From NCBI GenBank assembly GCA_032250735.1, contig JAVVEP010000013.1, forward strand, positions 1-64,000: a stretch of DNA of 64,000 nucleotides, read 5' to 3'. This stretch comes from Gammaproteobacteria bacterium. Its GTDB lineage: Bacteria; Pseudomonadota; Gammaproteobacteria; SZUA-152. Shown here piece after piece: positions 24,448 through 32,576 of the stretch (its first letter is position 1; each line of letters opens with the position of its first letter). The translations under genes and the position numbers were made by a program. Below the pieces are notes generated by a model. It saw only the letters and a program-made list of their open reading frames with translations. It was not told the DNA's origin and did not search any database.

Positions 24448-25866
24448 ATGTCCCAACTCTTTATCTCCGCCGCGCACAAATCTTCGGGCAAAACCACGCT
24501 CAGCATCGGCCTGTGCGCCGCCCTGCGTCAGCGCGGACTGCGGGTCCAGCCCTTCAAAAAGGGCCCCGATTACATCGACCCGATGTGGCTGACGCGCGCG
24601 GCCGGCAACGCCTGCTACAACCTGGACTTCCACACCCAGAGCCATGCGGAAATTCTCGCCACCGTGGGCCGCTATCAGCACAGCAGTGATATCAGCCTTA
24701 TCGAAGGCAACAAGGGCCTCTACGACGGGCTCGATCTCGACGGCAGCAACAGCAACGCCGCCCTCGCCACGCTCCTGAAATCGCCGGTCATTCTGGTGAT
24801 CGACGCCCAGGGCATGACCCGCGGCATCGCGCCACTGATCCTGGGCTATCAGCAGTTTGAACCCGACATCAACATCGCCGGGGTGATCCTCAACCAATTA
24901 GGTGGCCGTCGCCACGAGTCCAAACTCCGCGCCGTGATCGAACACTACACCGACGTACCGGTGGTGGGCGCGGTGCAACGTGACCCCCTGCTCAACATCC
25001 AGCAACGGCATCTTGGCCTGATCCCCAGCAACGAGGCGCAGGCGGTGGAACAGCAGATCGATGAGCTGGCCCGGCGGATTGCCGAACAGGTTGACCTCGA
25101 CCGCCTGCAGCACATCGCCCGGCAGGCGCCGCTGCCGGAGCTCCCACCCGCAGCAACACCGCCGTTGCCGACCGTGGATATCCGTATCGGTATCGCCCAG
25201 GATGCCGCCTTTGGTTTTTATTATCCCGACGACCTGCAGGCCTTCCGAGAGGCCGGTGCCGAGCTGATCGGTATTGACACCCTGCACGATGACAGCCTGC
25301 CCGCGATCGATGGCCTGTTCATCGGCGGCGGATTTCCCGAGACTCAGATGCAGGCCCTGGAGACCAATCGCCCCCTGCGCATGGCCATCCGTGACGCCAT
25401 CGAATCCGGCCTGCCGGTGTACGCCGAATGCGGCGGGCTGATGTACCTCTCCCGCAGCCTGCGCTGGGACGACCAGCAGTGCCAAATGGTGGGGGCACTG
25501 GACATGGATATTGTCATGCACCCGCGACCGCAGGGCCGGGGATACGTCAAACTGAAAGAGACCGGCGACGGTCTTTGGGCGGGCGGCCCAATGGCAAAGC
25601 GGGCGACCGCCGATGTAGGGCAGGAAGGAGAACAGGCGGCCGAGGCCATCATCCACGCCCACGAATTCCATTACTCCGCTCCGGGGGCGCTCGCAAAAAA
25701 CACACGTTTCGCCTATCGTGTACTGCGGGGACACGGCGTCGATGGTGAATCCGACGGCATTGTGTACCGCAACGTGCTGGCCAATTACAGCCACATGCGC
25801 AACGTACAGGGCAACCCATGGGTAAAACGCTTTGTCGCGTTTGTGCGCAGCCAGCGCAATAAATAA
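24448..25866 (+). CDS. dsrN: DsrN, cobyrinate a,c-diamide synthase-like amidase of sirohaem
   Basis: 472 aa, CbiA/CobB family. N-terminal ATPase domain with the Walker-like HKSSGKTTLSIGLC at residues 10-23. C-terminal class I glutamine amidotransferase-like domain with the nucleophile Cys in VYAECGGLMYLSRSL and a His in HAHEFHYSA. In dsr clusters it is thought to amidate sirohaem to the siro(haem)amide bound in DsrAB. It would act on the CysG product (cysG at 46488-47891). Confidence 0.93.
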   Translation: MSQLFISAAHKSSGKTTLSIGLCAALRQRGLRVQPFKKGPDYIDPMWLTRAAGNACYNLDFHTQSHAEILATVGRYQHSSDISLIEGNKGLYDGLDLDGSNSNAALATLLKSPVILVIDAQGMTRGIAPLILGYQQFEPDINIAGVILNQLGGRRHESKLRAVIEHYTDVPVVGAVQRDPLLNIQQRHLGLIPSNEAQAVEQQIDELARRIAEQVDLDRLQHIARQAPLPELPPAATPPLPTVDIRIGIAQDAAFGFYYPDDLQAFREAGAELIGIDTLHDDSLPAIDGLFIGGGFPETQMQALETNRPLRMAIRDAIESGLPVYAECGGLMYLSRSLRWDDQQCQMVGALDMDIVMHPRPQGRGYVKLKETGDGLWAGGPMAKRATADVGQEGEQAAEAIIHAHEFHYSAPGALAKNTRFAYRVLRGHGVDGESDGIVYRNVLANYSHMRNVQGNPWVKRFVAFVRSQRNK

Positions 25867-25926
25867 CCGTATCTAGCCCGCAGCATTTTAAAATCCATTC
25901 ACTTTGCAAACCGAGAAAACTGACAC

Positions 25927-26259
25927 ATGGATATTATTAGCTTTTCCCCCGCCGCCATCGCGCAAATAAAAAAGAACGTGCAGGAGGCCGAACATGGCAA
26001 CCTGGCGCTTCGCATTGCCGCCCAAATGACCGCCGATGAAACCGTGCACTACGGCATCGGTTTCGATGAGACCAAGGAGGATGACGTCACCATTGACGGC
26101 GATGGTTTCAGGGTCGTTGTCAGTCCCGACTGCGTTGAACTATTGAATGGCGCACATGTCGATTTTGTTGAGATCGAGGAAGGCAAGCATCACTTCATCT
26201 TCCTTAACCCCAATGATCCCAGCTACAAGCCGCCCACCGAGATAGAGATTACCGAGTAG
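25927..26259 (+). CDS. dsrR: DsrR, A-type carrier-like protein without the cluster cysteines
   Basis: 110 aa with the IscA fold (ISFSPAAIAQIKKNVQEAE, RIAAQMTADETVHYGIGFDE, GFRVVVSPDCVELLNGAHVDFVE). The three cysteines by which IscA binds Fe-S clusters are absent; the single Cys sits in SPDC. DsrR is known from dsr operons and affects dsr gene expression after transcription. 60 bp after dsrN. Confidence 0.92.
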   Translation: MDIISFSPAAIAQIKKNVQEAEHGNLALRIAAQMTADETVHYGIGFDETKEDDVTIDGDGFRVVVSPDCVELLNGAHVDFVEIEEGKHHFIFLNPNDPSYKPPTEIEITE

Positions 26260-26299
26260 GCAATTCACGGTAAAAAGGCAATAGCGGCAACTTCGACAC

Positions 26300-27913
26300 A
26301 TGTCAAACAAAATCACCTCCGATACAGACGCGCAAAAAACCGGGCCGTCATGCCGCGCACTAAATACCAGCGAGCTTTACACCCCGCTCACGGGACTGGC
26401 GATCACTATGCTGGCACTGGTGGCTTGCAGCCTGGGAATCTATTTCTGGCCCGCCCAGAAAGACGGTTTATTTATCCTGCAGATCATCCTCGCCATTTGC
26501 GGCCTGCTGTTCATCACCCACATTGTGCGCTGTGTGAGCACCCGGCTCGTAACGCCGCTGAGCCTGCTTAACGACTGGGCGCAACGCATGTCAAGCGGAG
26601 ACTTCAGCGCACGCCTGCCTAAAATCGAAGGCAGTGAATTTTCCGGCCTGGCAAAAAACATCAACCAGTTGGGAGAGTCGTTACGATCGCTAACGCTCGA
26701 GATGGATGACAAGGTCAAACGCCAGACCATCACCATGCAACGCAAAACACGCTCACTGGAAATCCTCTATGACGTGGCCGCGCGTAGTAACTCCGCAAAG
26801 GATATCGATGAACTACTGATCACCTTTCTCAACACCTTAACCGAAATTGTCTACGCCCACGCGGGCACCGTTCGCCTCGTCACTGACGATCACCAGATGC
26901 GCCTGGTCGGCAGTGTCGGACTGGATGAAGAAAGCATCGAGAAAGTCCGTCTGGTGCCGATTGAACACTGCCTCTGCGCGCAGGAGTTTTCCAAGAACAT
27001 GGTGCTCTGCCAGAATCATTTCAACAACTGCAGAAACGTCGTCAGCGACCTGCTGTTCGCCGGCGACAAGCTCGAAAACATTGCCATCCCCCTGCGCTAC
27101 AACAACCGCACCCTGGGTATTTATAATCTGTTTGTGGAAAAACTCGGCCTTACCGAGCGCGCAGATATCAAGGACATACTCACCAACATTGGTCAACACC
27201 TGAGCATGGCCATTACCAAGTCATACTGGGATGCCGAGTCCCATCGCCTGTCGATCATGCAGGAGCGCACCATGCTGGCCCATGAGCTGCACGACTCGCT
27301 GGCACAGACACTGGCCAGCCTGCGCTTCCGCGTCAGCATGCTGCAGAAAACCCTCGGCCACGGAGAGCCAAAAATCAGCGATGCTGCAGCGGAGGTGGAG
27401 CAGATCAAGTCGGAGCTGGATGACGCCAATTTCGAGCTGCGTGAATTACTGGCGCATTTCCGGATTCGCATGGATGAACGCGGCCTGATCCCGGCGATTG
27501 AAGGGCTCATCGAGCGTTTCCGGAGCCAGGGCCGCATCCAGGTCTTTTTCCAGAATGAGTGCCCTGACCTGCGGCTGCCTCCCGTGCTTGAGGTACACCT
27601 GCTGCATATCATCCAGGAGGCCCTTGCCAACATCCGCAAGCACAGTGCGGCAAAACATGTGCGAATACTGTTAACCTGTTCTGAACACCACCTCATTCAT
27701 CTATTGATAGAGGATGACGGCATGGGTATTGACGCCGAGATCAGCGCTGCCATACCGGGGGAACATGTCGGGCTGACCATTATGCGGGAGCGCGCCCAGC
27801 GTATCGGTGCCGAACTAACCATAGAAAGTGACCCGGGAGAAGGCACACGAATCGAACTGGAGCTGTGCTATGCTGGCAGGCCTGCGGATACAGATAAGTC
27901 GCGGCGTTGGTGA
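26300..27913 (+). CDS. NarX/NreB-type sensor kinase with four-Cys GAF domain
   Basis: 537 aa. Two close transmembrane segments (about 33-51 and 57-76) with almost no periplasmic loop, so the usual NarX ligand domain is missing. Then HAMP (about 77-130), a GAF domain (about 155-310), a HisKA_3 helix with HELHDSLAQTLASLRFRV, and a HATPase with AIEDDGMGI-type motifs. In the GAF, C224, C226, C237 and C244 (CX1CX10CX6C) could bind an Fe-S cluster or sense redox. It lies 40 bp after dsrR and pairs with the next gene. Likely cytoplasmic redox or sulfur sensing; control of dsr is inference. Confidence 0.88.
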   Translation: MSNKITSDTDAQKTGPSCRALNTSELYTPLTGLAITMLALVACSLGIYFWPAQKDGLFILQIILAICGLLFITHIVRCVSTRLVTPLSLLNDWAQRMSSGDFSARLPKIEGSEFSGLAKNINQLGESLRSLTLEMDDKVKRQTITMQRKTRSLEILYDVAARSNSAKDIDELLITFLNTLTEIVYAHAGTVRLVTDDHQMRLVGSVGLDEESIEKVRLVPIEHCLCAQEFSKNMVLCQNHFNNCRNVVSDLLFAGDKLENIAIPLRYNNRTLGIYNLFVEKLGLTERADIKDILTNIGQHLSMAITKSYWDAESHRLSIMQERTMLAHELHDSLAQTLASLRFRVSMLQKTLGHGEPKISDAAAEVEQIKSELDDANFELRELLAHFRIRMDERGLIPAIEGLIERFRSQGRIQVFFQNECPDLRLPPVLEVHLLHIIQEALANIRKHSAAKHVRILLTCSEHHLIHLLIEDDGMGIDAEISAAIPGEHVGLTIMRERAQRIGAELTIESDPGEGTRIELELCYAGRPADTDKSRRW

Positions 27914-27975
27914 ACATGCCCCGCTAAGCTTATGGCAGTATTGATCGGATTTCTGCCGGCACCCTAGCCGGGACA

Positions 27976-28668
27976 ATGGCTGAGACAATGGCTGAGACAA
28001 TGGCTGACAAAATGAAAGTACAGTTGATCGATGACCACACCCTGTTCAGGCTGGGCCTGAAAAACCTGCTGGAGCGCAGCGGCATTGAGGTGGTTGCGGC
28101 GGCCAGCACCGGGCAAGAGGGTCTGGACATGGTGCACGACGCCAATCCGGATGTGATCTTGCTCGACATGCGCATGCCGGACATGGATGGGCTGGAGGTC
28201 CTGCAGAAATTACGCAATGCCGGTGTGACCGCCCCCATCTCCATGCTCACCACCAGCAACGAGGAACGGGACCTGGTGGAATCCCTGCGTAACGGCGCCC
28301 AGGGTTACCTGCTCAAGGACATGGACCCGGAACAGCTGGTGGCCGCCCTGCACGGCATCGTCAAGGGCGAGACCGTCGTTGCGCCGCAACTCGCCGGCAC
28401 CCTGGCGCGGGCACTACAGGGCAATGCCGAGACCGTCGACACCCGGACCCCCCTCTCGGATCTCACCCCGCGGGAAACGGAGATCATTGAGCACCTCGCC
28501 ATCGGCCAAAGCAATAAGGTCATCGCCCGTGAGCTCGGCATCACCGATGGCACGGTCAAGCTGCACGTAAAGGCAATACTACGAAAACTGGGGGTCAGCT
28601 CGCGCGTCGAGGCCGCCGTGATCGCCGTCGAACAGGGACTCGGGCGACGGCGCATTCCTGGCCCATAA
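27976..28668 (+). CDS. NarL/FixJ-family response regulator
   Basis: 230 aa. Receiver domain with phospho-acceptor D64 (VILLDMRMPD), the Thr of SMLTTS and Lys of LLKDMDPE. C-terminal LuxR-type HTH (DLTPRETEIIEHLAIGQSNK, then GITDGTVKLHVKAILRKL). Follows its NarX-like kinase. The 5' end has a 12-bp sequence (acaatggctgag) three times, giving MAETMAETMADKM. The true start could be 27976, 27988, 28000 or 28012; none has a strong ribosome site. Confidence 0.9.
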   Translation: MAETMAETMADKMKVQLIDDHTLFRLGLKNLLERSGIEVVAAASTGQEGLDMVHDANPDVILLDMRMPDMDGLEVLQKLRNAGVTAPISMLTTSNEERDLVESLRNGAQGYLLKDMDPEQLVAALHGIVKGETVVAPQLAGTLARALQGNAETVDTRTPLSDLTPRETEIIEHLAIGQSNKVIARELGITDGTVKLHVKAILRKLGVSSRVEAAVIAVEQGLGRRRIPGP

Positions 28669-28696
28669 ATCCCCACCCACCGAGCACATACCTGCC

Positions 28697-29164
28697 ATGA
28701 AAAGCTACGACGACCTGGTAAATGACTGCCTGCAACGAGTACAGGAAGTATTCCCCTGGGACCTGTCCGATGAACTCGAGGCCGACCGTCCCCTCTTGCT
28801 GATCGACGTCAGCGAGGCCGGGGAATTTTCCCGCGCGCACATTCCAGGCTCCCTCAACGTACCGCGCGGCATCCTCGAATCGGCCTGTGAATACGACTAC
28901 GATGAGACCGTGCCGGAGCTGGCCGGCGGCAGGGCGCGTGAAATTGTGACCATCTGCCGTTCCGGAAGGCGCAGTGCCCTGGCCGCCGACACCCTGTTAC
29001 AGATGGGCTTTGACAAGGTCCGCTCGCTCAAAACCGGACTGCGCGGCTGGAATGACGGGGAATATCCCCTGGTCGATGACCAGCAACGACCCGTGGATCC
29101 CGACCTTGCCGAGACCTATTACACCACCCGGCTGCGGCCTGAGCAGAAAAGACCCAACACCTGA
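28697..29164 (+). CDS. Rhodanese-like sulfurtransferase
   Basis: 155 aa, single rhodanese domain. Active-site loop CRSGRRS (about residue 95, VTICRSGRRSALAADTL), with IDVSEAGEFSRAHIPGSLNVP before it and GLRGWNDGEYPL after it. No signal peptide, so cytoplasmic. Such proteins load persulfide onto carriers such as TusA or DsrE. It lies 28 bp after the NarL-like regulator, so it probably shares its transcript and ties that unit to sulfur trafficking. Confidence 0.88.
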   Translation: MKSYDDLVNDCLQRVQEVFPWDLSDELEADRPLLLIDVSEAGEFSRAHIPGSLNVPRGILESACEYDYDETVPELAGGRAREIVTICRSGRRSALAADTLLQMGFDKVRSLKTGLRGWNDGEYPLVDDQQRPVDPDLAETYYTTRLRPEQKRPNT

Positions 29165-29171
29165 ACGGCGC

Positions 29172-29197
29172 GTGATGGTTTTGTGACAACTTGCGAC
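29172..29197 (+). promoter_or_regulatory. GTGAY direct repeats (11-bp spacing) upstream of OmpR-type regulator
   Basis: GTGAT at 29172 and GTGAC at 29183 are exactly 11 bp apart, and a degenerate GCGAC lies at 29193. The same motif and spacing occur four times at 31576-31613. Direct repeats of one helical turn are the usual binding mode of OmpR/PhoB-type regulators. This copy, 25-50 bp before the regulator gene, suggests autoregulation. Confidence 0.6.
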
Positions 29198-29221
29198 TAG
29201 TATTTCGTCAACAGCCTCCCT

Positions 29222-29935
29222 ATGAGCAAGCCCCCCATGAAACAGTTTCTGGTCGTCGAGGATAATGACGATATCGCCAACCTGGTCTCCCTGCATCTGC
29301 AGGATCTGGGCGCCGAGGTGCAGCTTGCCAGCGATGGCAATGTCGGCCTGTCTCTGGCGCAGAAAAAACGCTTTGATCTCATCATCCTTGACCTCATGCT
29401 ACCCGGTATCGATGGCCTGGAGATCTGTCGTCGGCTGCGCGGTAGCGACAACAACACCCCCATCCTCATGCTGACGGCCAGGAGCGCAGAGCTGGATCGA
29501 ATCGTGGGCCTGGAAATGGGGGCCGATGACTACCTACCCAAACCCTTTAGTGTGCGCGAGCTGGTGGCGCGCGCCAAAGCCATCCTGCGCCGGGTAGAGA
29601 CCCGCAACGCCCCCGGCACATCGACCCAACGTCTACGGGCCGGTGAATTGTCCCTTGATCAGGCCCGGCGAGAGGTCATCATTGCCGGAACGCCTGTCGA
29701 TCTCACCGCCCGCGAATTCGATCTGCTGTGGCACTTCGCCACCCACCCCGGACAGGTCTTCACCCGCAGCCAGTTACTGGACAGCGTATGGGGCTATGGC
29801 CATGAGGGCTATGAACACACCGTCAACTCACACATCAATCGCCTGCGCTCCAAGATCGAGAAAGACTCCTCCTCTCCGCTTTACATTCTCACGGTGTGGG
29901 GTGTCGGATATAAATTCTCCAACCAGCTCGGCTAG
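29222..29935 (+). CDS. OmpR/PhoB-family response regulator
   Basis: 237 aa. Receiver with acidic pocket VVEDNDD and D57 (LIILDLMLPG), Thr in MLTARS and Lys in YLPKPFS. C-terminal winged helix (VDLTAREFDLLWHFATHPG, RSQLLDSVWGYG, TVNSHINRLRSKIE). Start could be 29222 or 29237 (MKQFLVV). Probable cognate kinase 41 bp downstream. Binding sites are proposed at 29172-29197 and 31576-31613. Confidence 0.92.
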   Translation: MSKPPMKQFLVVEDNDDIANLVSLHLQDLGAEVQLASDGNVGLSLAQKKRFDLIILDLMLPGIDGLEICRRLRGSDNNTPILMLTARSAELDRIVGLEMGADDYLPKPFSVRELVARAKAILRRVETRNAPGTSTQRLRAGELSLDQARREVIIAGTPVDLTAREFDLLWHFATHPGQVFTRSQLLDSVWGYGHEGYEHTVNSHINRLRSKIEKDSSSPLYILTVWGVGYKFSNQLG

Positions 29936-29976
29936 ATATGTCAGAAATACACAAAAGGCATAACCAGAGATAACCC

Positions 29977-31530
29977 ATGTTCCGCACCCTCTACAGCCGT
30001 ATCGCCGCCGTGCTCTTTCTGCTGGTAATTATCATTGCCTATGTGGTCTACAGCATGGTGCTGTATTCGGCGGAAATGTATCAACAGGAGTTGACCCAGA
30101 AGCTCAATGCGACACTTGCGGCACACATCGTTGCCGAGGAACCCCTGTTCACCGAACATCACGCCGACGATAACAACGGGCAGATGCTACACGAAACCCG
30201 CATCAACCAGGCGGCCCTGCAATCGCTGTTTCACTGGCTGATGGTGATCAACCCCAGTATTGAGCTGTACCTGCTGGATGCCGGTGGAAAGATACTCGCC
30301 TACTCCGCACCGGAAGGGCATGTAAAACGGCAAGCGGTTTCGCTCGCCCCGATCCAACGCTTTCTCGCCGGCGATGCCACCTATCCCCTGGTCGGCGATG
30401 ACCCGCGTGGCGCGGGAGACAATCCCCGTCAAAAGGTCTTTTCCGCCGCGCCGATCCCGGCAAAGGGCACCCCGCAGCCTGCGGGCTATCTGTATGTCAT
30501 TCTGGAAGGTGAGGCCTTCGACAGCGTGACCGATATGGTGAAGGGCAGCTATATCCTGCGCTTCACCACCACCGGCCTCGGAGCCAGCCTGTTACTGGCC
30601 CTGGCCGCGGGACTAACCGCCTTTGGCCTGTTGACGCGCCGCCTGCGCCGTCTGACGCGCATCATGGCGGAGTATGGCGAAATGGGCAGTGCCTCCAACC
30701 CTCACTCCAGAAATCATCCCTCCACGCGCTATCCCGTCGCCGCACAGGCCAGCGACGAGATCGACCGGCTGGGCTTAAACTTCAACCGAATGGCCGATCG
30801 TATCGACCGCCAGATGGAGACCCTGATGCAGACCGACGCCAAGCGCCGGGAGATGGTGGCCAATGTGTCCCATGATCTGCGCACCCCACTGACCTCACTG
30901 CACGGCTATCTCGAAACACTGTTATTGAAAGACGCATCACTCAGCGCAGCGCAACGCCGGCAATATCTGGAGATTGCCACCGCCCAAAGCACCCGGCTCA
31001 CAAAACTGGTGAGCGATCTGTTCGAACTGGCGAAACTGGACTCCAGCGAAACCGTACTCAGTGTCGAGCCGTTTTCGCTCACCGAGCTGGTGCATGACAT
31101 CGTGCACGAATTCCAGTTAGAGGCGGAAAGCCGCGGCATCAGCATCCAGCTCGATTTCGTCAAGGGCTTGCCCCACGCCTATGGTGATATCGCCCTGATA
31201 CAGCGGGTGCTGGAAAACCTCATTGAAAATGCCCTGCGCTATACCCCCGCAGGTGGCTGCATCACCCTGTCGCTGACCGGCGAGTCCGACAACATTATGA
31301 TCAAGGTGGCCGACACCGGCCAGGGCATCCCGGAAGAGGAGATTGAGCACATCTTTGAGCGCTTTTACCGGCTGGAAAAGAATCGCACCGCCAGCGCAAA
31401 AAATGCCGGACTGGGACTGTCTATTGTCAAACGTATTGTCGACCTGCACGGGAGCCGTATCGAGGCCGCCAGCCGACCGAATCACGGCACCACGTTCAGT
31501 TTTTCCCTGCCGATCTATCAGGCCGGTTAA
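29977..31530 (+). CDS. Membrane sensor histidine kinase (OmpR-regulator partner)
   Basis: 517 aa. Transmembrane segments at about 10-30 and 193-213 enclose a ~160-residue periplasmic sensor domain of PAS/Cache-like size (IELYLLDAGGKILAYSAPEG). HAMP follows (linker TRRLRRLTRIMAEY), then a HisKA box VSHDLRTPLTSLHGYLETL and a HATPase with N, G1 (VADTGQGIPEEEIEHIFERF) and G2 (NAGLGLSIVKRI) boxes. Ligand unknown. Confidence 0.9.
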   Translation: MFRTLYSRIAAVLFLLVIIIAYVVYSMVLYSAEMYQQELTQKLNATLAAHIVAEEPLFTEHHADDNNGQMLHETRINQAALQSLFHWLMVINPSIELYLLDAGGKILAYSAPEGHVKRQAVSLAPIQRFLAGDATYPLVGDDPRGAGDNPRQKVFSAAPIPAKGTPQPAGYLYVILEGEAFDSVTDMVKGSYILRFTTTGLGASLLLALAAGLTAFGLLTRRLRRLTRIMAEYGEMGSASNPHSRNHPSTRYPVAAQASDEIDRLGLNFNRMADRIDRQMETLMQTDAKRREMVANVSHDLRTPLTSLHGYLETLLLKDASLSAAQRRQYLEIATAQSTRLTKLVSDLFELAKLDSSETVLSVEPFSLTELVHDIVHEFQLEAESRGISIQLDFVKGLPHAYGDIALIQRVLENLIENALRYTPAGGCITLSLTGESDNIMIKVADTGQGIPEEEIEHIFERFYRLEKNRTASAKNAGLGLSIVKRIVDLHGSRIEAASRPNHGTTFSFSLPIYQAG

Positions 31531-31575
31531 CCAAACCTCGAGCCACGTCCTACCACCCTGCCTGTTAATCAGCAC

Positions 31576-31613
31576 GTGACCAAATCGTGATGAGTTCGTG
31601 ACGTTCAGGTGAT
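31576..31613 (+). promoter_or_regulatory. Four GTGAY direct repeats at exact 11-bp spacing
   Basis: GTGAC 31576, GTGAT 31587, GTGAC 31598 and GTGAT 31609; a fifth GTGAT at 31622 is off by two bases. This is a textbook layout for tandem binding of an OmpR/PhoB-type regulator, 86-123 bp before the spondin-domain gene. Matches the shorter array before the regulator gene. Confidence 0.7.
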
Positions 31614-31631
31614 CCCTCTCGGTGATGATGT

Positions 31632-31662
31632 GCTGACGACAAACGGGATGTTTGTCGTCAGC
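31632..31662 (+). promoter_or_regulatory. Perfect 13-bp stem-loop in the leader of the spondin gene
   Basis: GCTGACGACAAAC (31632-31644), loop gggat, GTTTGTCGTCAGC (31650-31662). No T-run follows. It may end the kinase transcript, stabilise the 5' leader of the next gene, or serve as an operator. Confidence 0.5.
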
Positions 31663-31698
31663 TTATTACCACACAATTCATCCAGAGGAGAAAATACC

Positions 31699-32370
31699 AT
31701 GAAACTTACAACCGGCTTCTGTCAGTGGGTACTGTTAACCGGCATCGCTTTGAGCGCCGCCAGCGTTCAGGCCGACGATAACAAAGGGATGTATGCCGTC
31801 ACTGTCACCAACTTAACGCGGGGTGAGACATTCACGCCCATCATGGTGGCCACCCATACCGAGGGAACACATGTGTTCACCCTGGGGGAGCCCGCCAGCG
31901 ATGCATTGGCCGCGCTGGCCGAGGGAGGAGATATCGGACCGCTATCGGCCATGCTGACCGGCTCCGGGGCCGCCTATGATGTCGCCACCAATGGCGCCCT
32001 CTTGGCGCCCGGTGCGAGCACGACCATCATGGTCAAGATGCGCCGTGACTTTGACCACCTGACCGTCACGTCGATGATGATCCCCAGCAATGATGCCTTC
32101 ATTGCCGTCAATGGCATAAAGGGTCCCAGGAATCAGCATCGCCCGAGCACGGTCATGTCGCCTGCCTATGATGCCGGCAGCGAGCCGAATGATGAACTGT
32201 GCGCCAACATCCCCGGTCCTGTGTGTGGCGGTGAGGGTGGATCACCCCAGGCGGGTGGTGAAGGTTATGTGCACATTCACGCCGGCATTCAGGGCATTGG
32301 CGATCTGCACAGTGCCGACTACGACTGGCGCAATCCTACGGCCAAAATAGTGATCCGGCGTATGAAATAA
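31699..32370 (+). CDS. Secreted spondin-domain protein
   Basis: 223 aa. Signal peptide with cleavage after VQA (SAASVQA-DDNKG). The mature part matches the spondin_N domain: YAVTVTNLTRGETFTPIMVATH, VFTLGEPASDALAALAEGGD, VKMRRDFDHLTVTSMMIPSNDAF, and a metal-site-like end with YDAGSEPNDE and HIHAGIQGIGDL. Bacterial members are periplasmic or secreted and poorly understood. The start at 31699 has a strong CAGAGGAG site. The four GTGAY repeats upstream make it the likely target of the neighbouring two-component system. Confidence 0.85.
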   Translation: MKLTTGFCQWVLLTGIALSAASVQADDNKGMYAVTVTNLTRGETFTPIMVATHTEGTHVFTLGEPASDALAALAEGGDIGPLSAMLTGSGAAYDVATNGALLAPGASTTIMVKMRRDFDHLTVTSMMIPSNDAFIAVNGIKGPRNQHRPSTVMSPAYDAGSEPNDELCANIPGPVCGGEGGSPQAGGEGYVHIHAGIQGIGDLHSADYDWRNPTAKIVIRRMK

Positions 32371-32576
32371 TCGGTATGGCCTTCTCCTCTCTGTCGAGGG
32401 GAAGGTCTGTTACGCCTGAAGGCGCAATGATCCGACGGGACAAGGTGCGGCGCCGTAGCTGTGGGGAAGACAGCCGGCCGCCTCGCTATCGATAGTTAGG
32501 CCGAGTTTTTTTTCACAGGCTCTCAGACATTCCGCATACCCCCTGTATCGGTTTGGTGTCTTGATCACAGCCGTTT

